A DNA stretch of 64,000 nucleotides from Hydractinia symbiolongicarpus. Lineage: Eukaryota > Cnidaria > Hydrozoa > Anthoathecata > Hydractiniidae. Shown piece after piece: positions 32,201 to 43,086 of this stretch. The translations under genes and the position numbers were made by a program. The stretch spans positions 18,786,001 through 18,850,000 of the forward strand of contig NC_079879.1 of assembly GCF_029227915.1 (NCBI RefSeq). Reading direction: 5' to 3'. How positions within the stretch are numbered: the first letter of the stretch is position 1; each line of letters starts with the position of its first letter. The notes under the pieces are model-generated. The model did no database searches and was not told the origin of the DNA. It was given only the letters and a program-made list of their open reading frames with translations.

Positions 32201-35200
32201 TCACACGTATGATATTGAAAAAAGACCCTTGAAAGATTTTCATGTCAGATTTGGAAAAAAAAGCATTTAAGAAAAGAATCTGCATCACAAACCTGCACAG
32301 CCTTAAACAATTTTCCTTGATACTTTAAAATGATTTCGTAACCATCTGGCCGCATGTAATCTTTATCGTATGCAGCAACAGGTGTCAAAAAATGTTTGGG
32401 ATAAGCAAGACCATTGGCACCTAAAAGCAGATTAAATTTCAATATTATTTGTTGTGTGGTGGAGGTGGCATAACATTACTATTTTTTCATGGTGGCCGGT
32501 CAATATTTTCTTACCAATAGGTCCTAAATCAGGCAGCACAAAGTGGTTATCAAATACTTCAAGGATGAAACCTCGACATTGTTGCTCAACATGAACTGTA
32601 AATTTGATACCTTGCTAAACAGTAAAACATAACATGTGGGAAATTAAACGATAAAATTGATATACTATTTCTGCTGGAAAGCCAGTTTGACCTGATCCAA
32701 AAAGTGACACTTTTTTGATTTATGACTTCAACCATTGTACCTGAGCATGATCACTGAAAAGTGACATTACACACTCGAGATTGTCCTGCGTATTACCTGA
32801 ATTACACAAATTTCGTCAGGTGCAACTGTCATCTTTCCAAATTCAGTAAAAATGCCAAGAGCACCATGCTGTGGAACTAAATTAAAAAGATTACGCGACA
32901 TATATCAACACGTTACGTAAACATATCAACACATATTGTTACATTCAAGTAAGAAACAGCCCATGAAATGGGCAAACAACATCGCCTGACAAATACCCAG
33001 CCGGTAGGCTGTAAAACCTCTACTTTGGCACATTGAGACCTGGGAATACAACATGCATTAATCACAATTTTTTTGTCCATATTATGAAACAATTAATGTA
33101 ACGTAAAACCTGTTTTAACATTGACAAGTTCCTAAACCTAAATTTTTTTAGCCAGTGTAGACATCTTGTTAAAACTCTGCTCAAAAATATTAAAAATCTA
33201 AATTTAAAAATTTGCAGAAGAATTGAGATGACAAATTTACGTACCAATAAGAAAGTCTCCATCAGAATTGTAAAAGCATCTAAAAGAGAGATGCTAGTCA
33301 TATAAAACTTCTTGTTATCTTGTTGCTCACTACATGATGAAATATATTATATTTTGCTCTGATATGTACATAATTAGGCTACGTCCAGCGAGTACATAGA
33401 CTCGTTGGTAGAGGTAGAAACTTCGATGACAACTTTCAACACCTAAAATAATTTGTGAATTGCTATTTCCTGTGCTCTTTAGAACACAAGTTCGGCAGTA
33501 AAACAAGAATTGACAATTCTTAAAGAGATTAGGGTTGCGTGGTGCCTAACATTTGCTAATACAAAGCACAAACCTGTCCCCCATTGGTTTGTTACAGCAG
33601 TAAACATGGATTCCTAGTCCATGGCGTGTCTTTGGATCTCCAGCCCCACAAATGGTTGCTAATCCGTCTATAAAATCAGTTGGATTTTCTGGAAGGTCAA
33701 ACGGGTTCCATTTTAACTACAAAAAAATGTGTACAACTGTAATTGGCCTAAATATGTCAATTTTTCCTCACCATCTATCTTTTCATGCGTTAGTACTTCA
33801 AAATAATAAAAAAGTAATAATGTGTAATGATCCTGTCGATCAAACAGTGGAACAGACAAAAAGTCAGTAAAATAATACCAAAACAGTATATGTTACTTTT
33901 TTTTTTGAGGGGGGAGAGGGGGTGGGTGGTTAAGCAAAACTTTAAAGGGACCCTAACACAAATAATTATTTTTTTATATATTTTAGAGGATAACAAATTA
34001 TTTAATAAAGTCTTTTGGGAGTTTTTAAAAATGTATTTTCGTTCTTAAGATACTTAGGTTTAAAGATTTCCATTTGACCTTATGACATTATTATTGACTA
34101 ATTAACAAATCAGTAGAAAGATCCACATAGGTAGTCAACTTAAGTACAATAGAAAGGTTCATCTGAACTTTGATAATGTCAGCAATGACCTGTCGATGCA
34201 CAAAAAATTTTTTTACCCGCTGCCTTAAAAAAAGATATAGCACCATTTGCTTTTGACTTTGCCACACTGTTTCTAAGTTATTTGGCCTCAACATTATAAG
34301 TGGATATTAATGGCTGCATTAATGTAATTTAAGCTATTGATGTTAATGTACTGCTATTGACATTGAATTAACTTTATTGACATTGTGATGTTTAATTTGT
34401 CTATTAACATTCAAGACATGCGTTTTTGCGACTTTAGTCAGCACAAACTAAATTTTTAAATGTCTTGTGGAATTATATTATTAATATCTTGACATAAACA
34501 AATTTTGAAAGCTTAATAATGAACTTATCACAAGCTTGTTTTATGTCAATTTGTTTTTTGTGCAAAAAAGTGGCTACATTTTAATGTGAATTACAATAGG
34601 AAGCAAATCTAGAACCCTGTATTTTCCTAATGAATATTTATTTCCTCAAGATTCAAATTAAACCTTATTGTCCTAAGGTGAAATTGAATATCATATGCTT
34701 TAAAGTGAGAAAATGTGGTTTATCTTAGATAGTTCTAGAGTGTTAGGAACGTACTCGCAATCTTGTGGGTGAAGATATCAATATGGATAAAATTATGTTT
34801 ACGTGATTTTTAATGGCTTATAATGCCAATTTCTTGTAAACAACTTTTTATCATCTGCAACACACACGAAAATCATTTTCTGTGTCAGAGTATGATTTGT
34901 GCAGTCCATGTAAATTACAAATGCAGATGTTTAAAACAAACCTGATTGGGATTAGGGTGTCTGTCATTCCAATCACCGTTAAATGTATTCATGGGATACT
35001 TCTCAAATGGTGAATGCTTTACTGATGGCAGTATTCGATAAAGCCAACTGAAAATTTTTATAGGAAATTAACACATTTGAAATAATAAAAATAATTTAAG
35101 AAATCTACCCTTGAAGTGATATAGAATAAATCCGCTTTGCTACAAATAATAAAGACTTACGATCTTTGGTTATGTGTTTTTGGGCATGTAAAAGCTGTGC

Positions 35201-38200
35201 CAGACAATTGTTCTGCATATAAGTTATATGGACAAACTTGCGGTGTGTTCTAGATGTGTGAAAATGTAACAATACGCAACTGAAACTTAAAGTTGCACCA
35301 AGGTCATAGGAATGTTTTAAAATCTCAAGTTATCCAGACAAGTGTATACCTATAATGGCATTGAGTTGGAAAAACTATATACAATTTGTGATGTGATCCC
35401 ACAGCAATATCAAAATGTGAAAGCAATAATTATTAAAAAAAGATTATGGAATACACCCAAAAACTAAAAATGTTGAAAGGAATAGTGAGATAAAATGGGA
35501 CAACTAAAAATTCTCTTTCATTTTGAGAACCACAATCGGTTTGCTGAATTTGCATTATTTCTTTTAACAAATAAATTTCAAGCCTTGATGGAATAAAAAA
35601 AAATATTCATATATAATGTAATTTTTTGTTTCTAACTTACTCCATCTCTTGGTAATGCATGTGGTAATGCTTCTGAAGAAAACTCGTTGCCAAAACCGCT
35701 GACATACTAAATCAACAAATCAATACAAGGTAATCAGTTAACAGTCTACATTGGTGTAAAAATATGGAATTGAAAAAATCACAAATCTGTTTTTGCACAT
35801 ATCTAGATTTTATTCTTTTTATGGTCAACTAAGTCTGATTACAAGGTTCTCGATATTCACAACGTAGTAAGAGATAGTAGTTAAAATTTTCAAATGTTTA
35901 CAAAGTTTTAATACACATATCAAGCAAACATATGATGAAAGTCAAAAACGAAGGGTTAAATTGTAAAAATAGTGTAAATGTCCAATTAAGAGTTCTAGAC
36001 ATTTATTTAACCTCACAATTTTATAGGTTGGTGCTTAAAAATAGATGTTAATCAAGCACTGGGTGCTTGCTGACAATAACTTAATTCTATTCATGCTGTA
36101 GTAGGGGATTTTTTTGAAAATATGCCGAAATGTTGCCACGGCAAACAATTTTTTGGGTTTAGTATATTTTTCATATTTTTTCTTTATAAAAAAAATTAGT
36201 TTTCCCCTAAAGCAAACTGTATTTATTTGCTTTAGGGGACTTCTTGGGAGACAGTATATTAATACATTATTTTTTGTTTGTAACATTAGTACGACTAAAT
36301 ACAAAGCAATTATACAAATCTTATTAGGATTTATTTATTAGGAAAATTTTGATTTAATTTTGAGAACAATATATGGAATCACAGTCCCGATATTTACTTG
36401 CTCGCGCATCTAAGTGAATACGTAATCCCAGATGCGCGCGGAGAAATGGAGGTAAAAATGTAAACAAACCAAGCGGGCACATTACTGTTCTTCCCAGATT
36501 GCGAAAACGGCCTGTTTACAACCAGGACAGCCGGATTATGTATGCATGGTCCGATTATGTCTTTTTTGCACTGGTTATGTCGTGGTGACAGGATTATGAA
36601 TGCTGATATATATGGCTGGCCAGGCAGGCTGCACGCATATTTACGGGACGAATTTATTTGTGTGCATGCGCTGAATCACACTCGTGAAAACTAAACTTTT
36701 TAAAAATGGTAACCATAGCTACGCCGAGCAAGGGAAAGACAATAGATTGCAACGCTTCGTTGATTATAAGTTTTTAAATAGTTTATAGTATGCGCGGTTT
36801 TTTACATTGAGAATTTTTCTGAAGAGGAAGGAGCGATGTAGCCAGAGGAATAAGTAAGTTATAAAAAAGTTTATTGTTTTCTCCAGTATTTGACGTGGGA
36901 CTTCGTCCCCTTCCAAAACATTAAAATTGGTAGTGGGTGTAGTAAAATTGTAATATCTTTTTAACTAAAGTTTTCTGTGGGAAAGACTCTTAGATTTAGC
37001 TTATCAACACCATCCTGATGGTAAGTTTAGTAAATTAAAAACCATTTCACTTTTTTTTGTGGTGTTTTTATTATCACAAAGTCGAAGGAAAAAGGCACCT
37101 TCCACACCACGGTGAGTCAGCCTAGCTATTCAATGAACATCCAATAAAAATATTTACATTATATATACATGATATACACATTGTGTAGGGATGCTCTATA
37201 AACATCAGCTAGAGCTAGCTAGTAGAGAGTTTTCTCTTTTTTATTTCAGGAACCATCCCTTGTCCTACGGGGTTACATCGCAAATAATGCTCCTTTGTCA
37301 TTAAAAGTAGACGATTTGTGTCCGGTTTTACTGCATGGTATAGCCGTGCAATGCCATTGAATTCAGCATGGATGCTTTCTGCACCTTGTTCTCCATAGAA
37401 CCCTAAACCTGTACCCCAAGCAGAAACAAAGTTTACGGCATGATCCTCAAGTAGATGTAACTTTGGAGTGATCGATTGAAGGGGAAATATATCTCGAAGA
37501 AACACCATCAGTTCTTTTACATTTAGTTCTAAAACAAATGTTTACATGTTATGGCTTTTATATATGTGTGTAATTTGTGCAAAAATGTGACCAATTATTA
37601 GTGTTTATATAATATACCTACCAAAGTTTTCAATTTTGTCTTGGTTCATAACTTCACGTGTATTTAATGTTTTGTGACATTTCGAATAATGTAAAAACAG
37701 CTGTTTAAAGTTTTCAGCATGTAAAATAGCATCTGCATGTATGTCTGATCCATTGTATCCAAGTTTAGTGACAGTGATTGGAAGTATATTGCACATTTGG
37801 ATAAAGTTGTTAGGCTAAATATCAAATGTTGTTGATTACAGTTTCTGTTAATGCACTTTTTTAATAATAAGCAAATATTATTAATTACTATTCAAGCCCT
37901 AGTTCGTTAATGGTAAGTTGCTTATTAAAAAATATACAATATAGAACATTATTTTTTCACCTCAAGCATTTTATTTACATGATTTCCAATAAAGCTACCA
38001 CCATAATAAGCTTGGCGTTTAATGTTGAGCTTGTTGAGGATAGCATCAACTGCTTGCACACAAGGACCATCAGTTTTTTTAAAATTGTTTGCTTCTTTTA
38101 ACTCAAAATATTGAATTAAATTGAGAATATTTTTTTGCATTTGTTTTGAAAAAATTTGTCTTCAAATTTAATATTTATACCTTTTCAATCTTTTTTGCTT

Positions 38201-41200
38201 CAAAGTGTTCAATTCTTAGTTGGTACATGTTTTTAATTTTATCCTCATTGTTTGGGTCTCGCATTACAGCTGCAATGATGGTGTCATTAATCAATTGGAT
38301 CTTTTCATCACAGTCTTCAATATTTTTTTCTAACAAGTCTATTTCTGATGTTAAAGCAATAAACTTGTTAAATTCCTCTTCTTGGGTTTTCTGATTAGCG
38401 TTTGCCATCTTGGTTGCTAACGCGATGTCCACACTGTGGCATTTATCTTCAAACATTGTAAAAAATTTTAAAAAACATCCCAAGGAAATGTGTAGTCCAG
38501 GTAAAGATGCCTAAAATTGAGTAATAAAACTTGACTGATTAAATATTACTTTATTATCACTAATATATATAACTATGACTAAAATGTATTTTAAAACAAT
38601 AGTTTTGGAGGCAACAGTGATCAAAAATATACATACAGTATAGTATAGCATGAATTTTACTTACCTGGTCAATTGGAATGTTAAAAAGTGGGTCATCAAT
38701 TACATTGTAGTTGAATTTTGCATTCTTCAAATTGCCACCAGAGTCTCTAAATTTTGCTAAATTCTCCTTCAAAGTTTCCAGGGTTCTTACAGGAAATTTT
38801 CCACGTATATCCACAGGTTTCTGTATTTCTTCTTTTGTTGCTATGCAATACAAACATGGGTGTCTCCCTGAATATTTTAAATGAAAATAAAATAAAATAG
38901 GATTTTTTATTTTGACTAATACATTTTATATTTTGTACTTTTTTTATATTTTGTACTATTTTTACATACCGTTAGCTCCGGTTATGCCATATGCACTGCT
39001 TAAAAATTTGTAATCACCCGAAAGAAATACTCTTACTCTCTGGTCACTAAATGTAGAATATAGGTATAAATTTTAAACATAGAAGTGTTAACTCTAACAA
39101 AAATGTGATAAATACCAACCCAAATTTGCTGGACTGTAGTCTATCAATTTGTTCTGTAAATCGACTTGTCCCAATTTTCAAATTTGATCTTCTATCCTTG
39201 GCCTCAAAGATACTGAAGACCACAGTGTTTGACTATAAAAATCATAGGAAAATAATGTTTTTTTTTCTAAAAGGTAGTAAAAGTTATCTAGCACTTTCTT
39301 TTACCTTGCTGTTTGGATTCTTTGTGTTACATATTTGAAATGAAAGCTTGAATGAACCACCGCCATGATCTCCTCCTATTTTTACATGTATTTCATTATT
39401 CATGAAGGGGTAATCAGTTAATAGTCCATTCCTAAATAGAAGTAGAATTGCATCTGTCTTAAATTTTTATTTTTATTTATTTTTTAAGTTTTTTTTAACT
39501 ATATGTATCTTTTTCCTAAGAGTAAGTAAACACAAAAACCTACTGTCTTAGACAGTGAAACATTGTTTTGACTTAGGATTCCAGGCTTTCAACATAAACC
39601 CATGCCGCACTTCTTATTTCAAATTTGCCTTTGTGCCCTTTAACTTCGAATGAGAATGGAGCTAGTTCTGAACGCAATTGATCACCAGTCCATTCCGTAG
39701 CCACTTTTCTTTGTTTTCTCTGTGATGGTATGGATATGTTAAAGGTTGATAACCATCTATATGCAGAATATTATTATTTTTTTAAATGTGCATACTATAT
39801 ACCTTAGGAAAATAAAGTTTGCAGTTTTCTTTTTTGGTAAGAATTTAATTTGACAGATGCTAAATAAAATAAATTTGATGAGCACTAATCCACCAACACT
39901 GCTGACACACTTTCTTTCCTTAAGGTATTAATTTTGCATAAATGCTATTATGATAAATATATAAACAGGTAGATGTATAACACCTTTTTCATAAGAATTA
40001 TACTTTTCATTTGAGTCTCATGATTTTAAAAGTCTTATTTAAAAAGGTGTAACATGTCTATTCTGTCTTTTTTGTGAATTTTCATATATATAATTATTTA
40101 TGTATTAGTACTCAATTTTCAGCCATACCTTGACATTGTTTTTAATTTTGACAAGGGAATACTCAAGTCTGCCTTCATTGCTACAAATTCCTCTGGAGTT
40201 ATACTCTTTGTTGTTATATTGGCTCTCTTGAGTATTTCTACTCTCTCATTTTCCTTCAGACTCTTGACTAATTTGCCAGTTTGTACGCTGAACCCACTTT
40301 CATTTCCACCAGAAGAAAAAAGTAATTGGTTTTTTAAAAACTTGTTCCTTTTTTCTATGGTCCGCTTGCAGACTTCATTACTATTTTTAACCGGTTTCGG
40401 TGTTGAGGTAAACATGTAGGGCTAAAATAAATTTGTTTGAAATCATTAGTTTAATTTTATTTAATTTTTAAAATATCAAGGATATATATGTATATATATA
40501 TAATGTAAAATAATTGGATATGTAAATCAGTTATTTTTGTAAATATATGCATTTTCCATTAACTGAGATTTTAAGATACATACCCTAGGTCCTCCACTTT
40601 TAAATTCTATGCTGTTATTTATATCAGTTGATTGTTTCATTTTATGTTTTAAAACATGCAAGGTGGCATCCTCTATTTCTTTTGGAACAGGAGATGACTC
40701 GTCCAATAAAAATACATCTCTTATTGAATAATTTGCACTTGTATTTGAACTTGTGGATGTGTTGCACGATATATTGTGTAATTTAAGCTCATGTAATTTA
40801 TCCAATGTAAATTTCTCTCCACATTTGTTATCACAGTCAACTTGTAAACTATTTACCATGTGGTTTCGGTGCAAACTTGGTTTTAAATTTGATTGGTTGA
40901 CAAGAGTGATGATGTCATCGCGTTTGCACTTAGGGCATTCACTTTCATCTTGAAAACTTCCTTCAAGATATATAAGGATGCATTCTTTACAAAATGCATG
41001 TTCACATGTGATAACCATTAAAGGTTGTCTCAGAAGATTTCCACAAAGCATGCACAAACAAAACTTGTAATGTGGATTTTTTTCTAAGCCATGGTGACTG
41101 ACAACGGGTGGAATAATGTCATTTAAATTTTTGTCACTAATTTCCTCTAAGGCTTTTCTTGACCATATCTGCTTAAAAGTACTTGGTCGTCCTGTTTTCT

Positions 41201-43086
41201 TCTTTTTTGATAGCCTGCCTCCTTTTTTCATACCTTGAACATTTTCACATACAGAGCAAACTTCTGTATGGGGAGACCAATTTTTAGGTTTCAACTGTGT
41301 TGTTGTATTCCTATTTTCAATATTTTTAAGTGTGTTGTAACACCGAAAGCAAATATATTTGGGATGAATGTTGTCCACATCCTCCTGGATATGAACAAAA
41401 AGTAGTTCTAATTCCTTCTCCAATGTCATTTTCTGTTTTGCAATACCTTTACTTTTAGTTAAAAATTCTCCACAAACTCTACAAAGTTTTGCCAACATGT
41501 TTTCATGGTTTGTGGCGGCCATATTTTTTTCAAAAAGCAGGGTCTGTTTCAAGTCTTTAAATTTTTAGGAAAAAAGTGAAATGCATTCCAAACATAGTTT
41601 TTTGAAGAGCTTAAGGTCTGAACTAAATGCTGTAAAAACCTCTTTGGTAAAAAAACTTTGGTTGTCGAGATATTTAATGATGTAGCTAGGTCATTTTTTG
41701 TGTTTACTTTCGTTTTGTTTTTTTACCGCGTAACTTCAAAACAAAAGCAAGTAAGATGTTTTTTTCGCTTAGTTACGTAACCTGGCCTCACTTCCTTCAA
41801 TTAAAATAGTACATTTCCTTAGTTTGTTGGTTAAATCGCCGTAAAAAGCATCAATTTTGGGATAGGCAATCTGACCAAGAATCGGGCTTTCGCCTCTGAG
41901 GCGCTATATTTAAAAAACAATTTTTCGCGCATGCGCATAATTAAATTCGCTATCCGCGTACCGCTAGAACTAGCGTGGCTGTGATTGGCATTTTCTTCGA
42001 ACTTTTGTGAATTAAAAATTTCCTGGAAGGTAGAACACCCTTAAAAACTAGACATGGCAAAAGAAAAAAGTCTAGACGTAATTCTTAGTATAAAGTGCTC
42101 TTGTAGTAAATACATTTCAACATAATATACTTAGAAGTAACTAAATTTCACGGAACCTAAATTATTCTTTTTGTGGGAGTTAAGTTTGGTGAAAAGATAT
42201 TAAACTTGCGAATCCTAAAATTTAGTATTTGTCACGAAATTTCGTTTTATTTGAGAACAACAACAACTTTGCCACCAGTGATGACGAATGATATAAAAGC
42301 GATCGGCCCGATTATATTTGTTCTAGAAGTCTCGAACAATATTTGACTGTCATACATTAGCTGGCCTTGCCCGATTATGTGCGTTCTATAATAAGTGAGA
42401 AATAATATTAGACTGTTGTATATAAACTGGTCTGCCCTGATTATGTTCCTTTTATATGTGCCAAATAATATTTTTTTGAGTAATAAGCCAGCCCATCCTG
42501 ATTATGTTGCCCTGATTACGTATTTTCTGCCCTGTTCTTAACCGGGGCAAGCTGTCATACTTAATCAGGGCAGCGTTTATTATCCGGGCAGAACATTACC
42601 TCCATTTCTGCGCACGCAGGAAAAACATGGCACTATGATTGAATGTATGGTCATGCACGCTCTTTTGTGTAGGTAAAAAAGCAGGACTTACAAAATGGTT
42701 ATTAATGAATATTAAAGATTTTTAGCATAAGATCCAAGAGGAGTCGGAATTAAATTTTAACTTTATTCTTCTAATTTTTCTTAAAAAATTTCACTTTTTT
42801 AGGCGAATATATTTTTTGGGATAGATTTCTTTGATTATTGTGGTTTGTTGTTGATATTTTCTACCTATAGAAATACTTGTATGAAAAAAAAAACTTTATA
42901 AAAAATATTTCACTCTTTGCTACAAGCCTTCTTATGACACACCTCCCAATACTCCCTTTTGTGTCTTGTGGATTCTTACAGTTTTTCAAAATTCCAATTG
43001 TAGTTTTTGATGCAACGGTCTGAAATTTAAATTGCTGTTTCCCTCACCTTACAATCAGCAAAGGCTACAGACGATAATTCAGACAT
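29215..43086 (-). CDS. HGD: Homogentisate 1,2-dioxygenase, complete
   Basis: Fourteen minus-strand exons: 43048-43086, 35641-35706, 35161-35249, 34942-35047, 33574-33716, 33245-33279, 32797-32876, 32515-32614, 32293-32420, 31899-32003, 31398-31524, 30812-30867, 30497-30619, 29215-29361; 1344 nt, 447 aa (human 445). It reads [52 protein letters not shown] and [10 protein letters not shown]. The Fe(II) ligands are present: His in PPYYHRN, Glu in MSEFMG, His in MTPHGP. The enzyme opens homogentisate to maleylacetoacetate in tyrosine breakdown, in the cytosol. Exon 1 ([13 protein letters not shown]) is the least certain: it was chosen because its frame and phase join to YVSGFGNEF with a GTGAGG donor. 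With it, intron 1 is 7.3 kb and contains the RAG1-like gene on the same strand. Confidence 0.95.
29429..29794. mobile_element. 366-bp MITE-like element in the last HGD intron
   Basis: Ends TAATGCTTCGAATAAACGCC and, reversed, TAATCCTTCGAATAGACGCC (19 of 22 matching over the full repeat). Inside are several copies of GGGGCGTTTATT / GGGGCGTCTATT in both orientations. No coding frame. No clear target duplication. Confidence 0.7.
36203..36239. repeat. 14-bp hairpin TCCCCTAAAGCAAA ... TTTGCTTTAGGGGA
   Basis: A short perfect inverted repeat (36203-36216 with 36226-36239) with a 9-base loop in HGD intron 1, outside the proposed RAG1-like element. Function unknown. Confidence 0.8.
36519..36610 (+). 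repeat. Left subterminal CCGATTATG-type motif cluster
   Basis: Motifs within about 90 bp: AGCCGGATTATG, GTCCGATTATG, ACTGGTTATG, ACAGGATTATG. Related motifs cluster at the other end of the element, so these look like subterminal binding repeats. Confidence 0.6.
37215..41552 (-). CDS. RAG1L: RAG1-like recombinase/transposase, complete 11-exon gene
   Basis: Exons: 40584-41552, 40129-40421, 39600-39756, 39305-39457, 39120-39232, 38970-39046, 38665-38867, 38181-38510, 37961-38101, 37622-37814, 37215-37528; 2943 nt, 980 aa, no stop (vertebrate RAG1 about 1040). Met11 is an alternative start. N-terminal zinc region: C24-x2-C27, HPKYICFRC (63-71), C99-x2-C102. RING C3HC4: C167, C170, C183, H185, C188, C191, C206, C209, then a C2H2-like finger, as in RAG1. 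Core: D503 in KIGGDHGGG (RAG1 D600), D573 in FLSGDY (D708), C592/C595 (C727/C730), H901/H906 with RAG1's five-residue spacing (H937/H942), and E927 in GEQGAESIH (E962). It should cut DNA at element ends by the DDE mechanism. Acceptors for 37961-38101 (TTTTGAG) and 39305-39457 (TTTAAG) are weak; those borders are less sure. Confidence 0.9.
41560..42060 (-). promoter_or_regulatory. Putative RAG1-like promoter
   Basis: About 380 bp upstream of the ATG lies a palindromic NRF1-type GCGCATGCGC (about 41930-41939), and further up a CCAAT box read on the minus strand (ATTGG near 41985). The stretch is more GC-rich than its surroundings. That this is the promoter is inference; transcription could also come from HGD. 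Confidence 0.35.
42300..42595 (+). repeat. Right subterminal motif cluster of the RAG1-like element
   Basis: Contains CCCGATTATA, CCCGATTATG, CCCTGATTATG, TCCTGATTATG and CCCTGATTACG in plus orientation, then TTAATCAGGGCAG and TTATCCGGGCAG in the reverse sense close to the inner terminal repeat. Confidence 0.65.

Larger units (their letters stand above)
36369..42648 (-). mobile_element. Proposed RAG1-like transposon (boundaries tentative)
   Basis: The RAG1-like gene is flanked by two inverted-repeat pairs. Inner pair: 36434-36455 and 42596-42617, 20 of 22 bases matching, sharing AGAAATGGAGGTAA. Outer pair: 36369-36388 (ATATATGGAATCACAGTCCC) and 42629-42648 (reverse complement ATACATTCAATCATAGTGCC), 15 of 20. 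The same outer sequences bound the 175-bp elements at 55377 and 56126, which supports these as element ends. Next to the inner repeats are many CCGATTATG/CCTGATTATG motifs. No convincing target-site duplication flanks the long copy (AACA versus GGTC). The short copy has TACA on both sides. Confidence 0.6.

Noticed and set aside
42631-42637. CACTATG, close to the RAG signal heptamer, at the right flank of the RAG1-like element
   Set aside because: As the end of an element lying to its left the heptamer should appear reversed (CATAGTG reading outward); no matching heptamer was found at the left end, so I do not call it a recombination signal.
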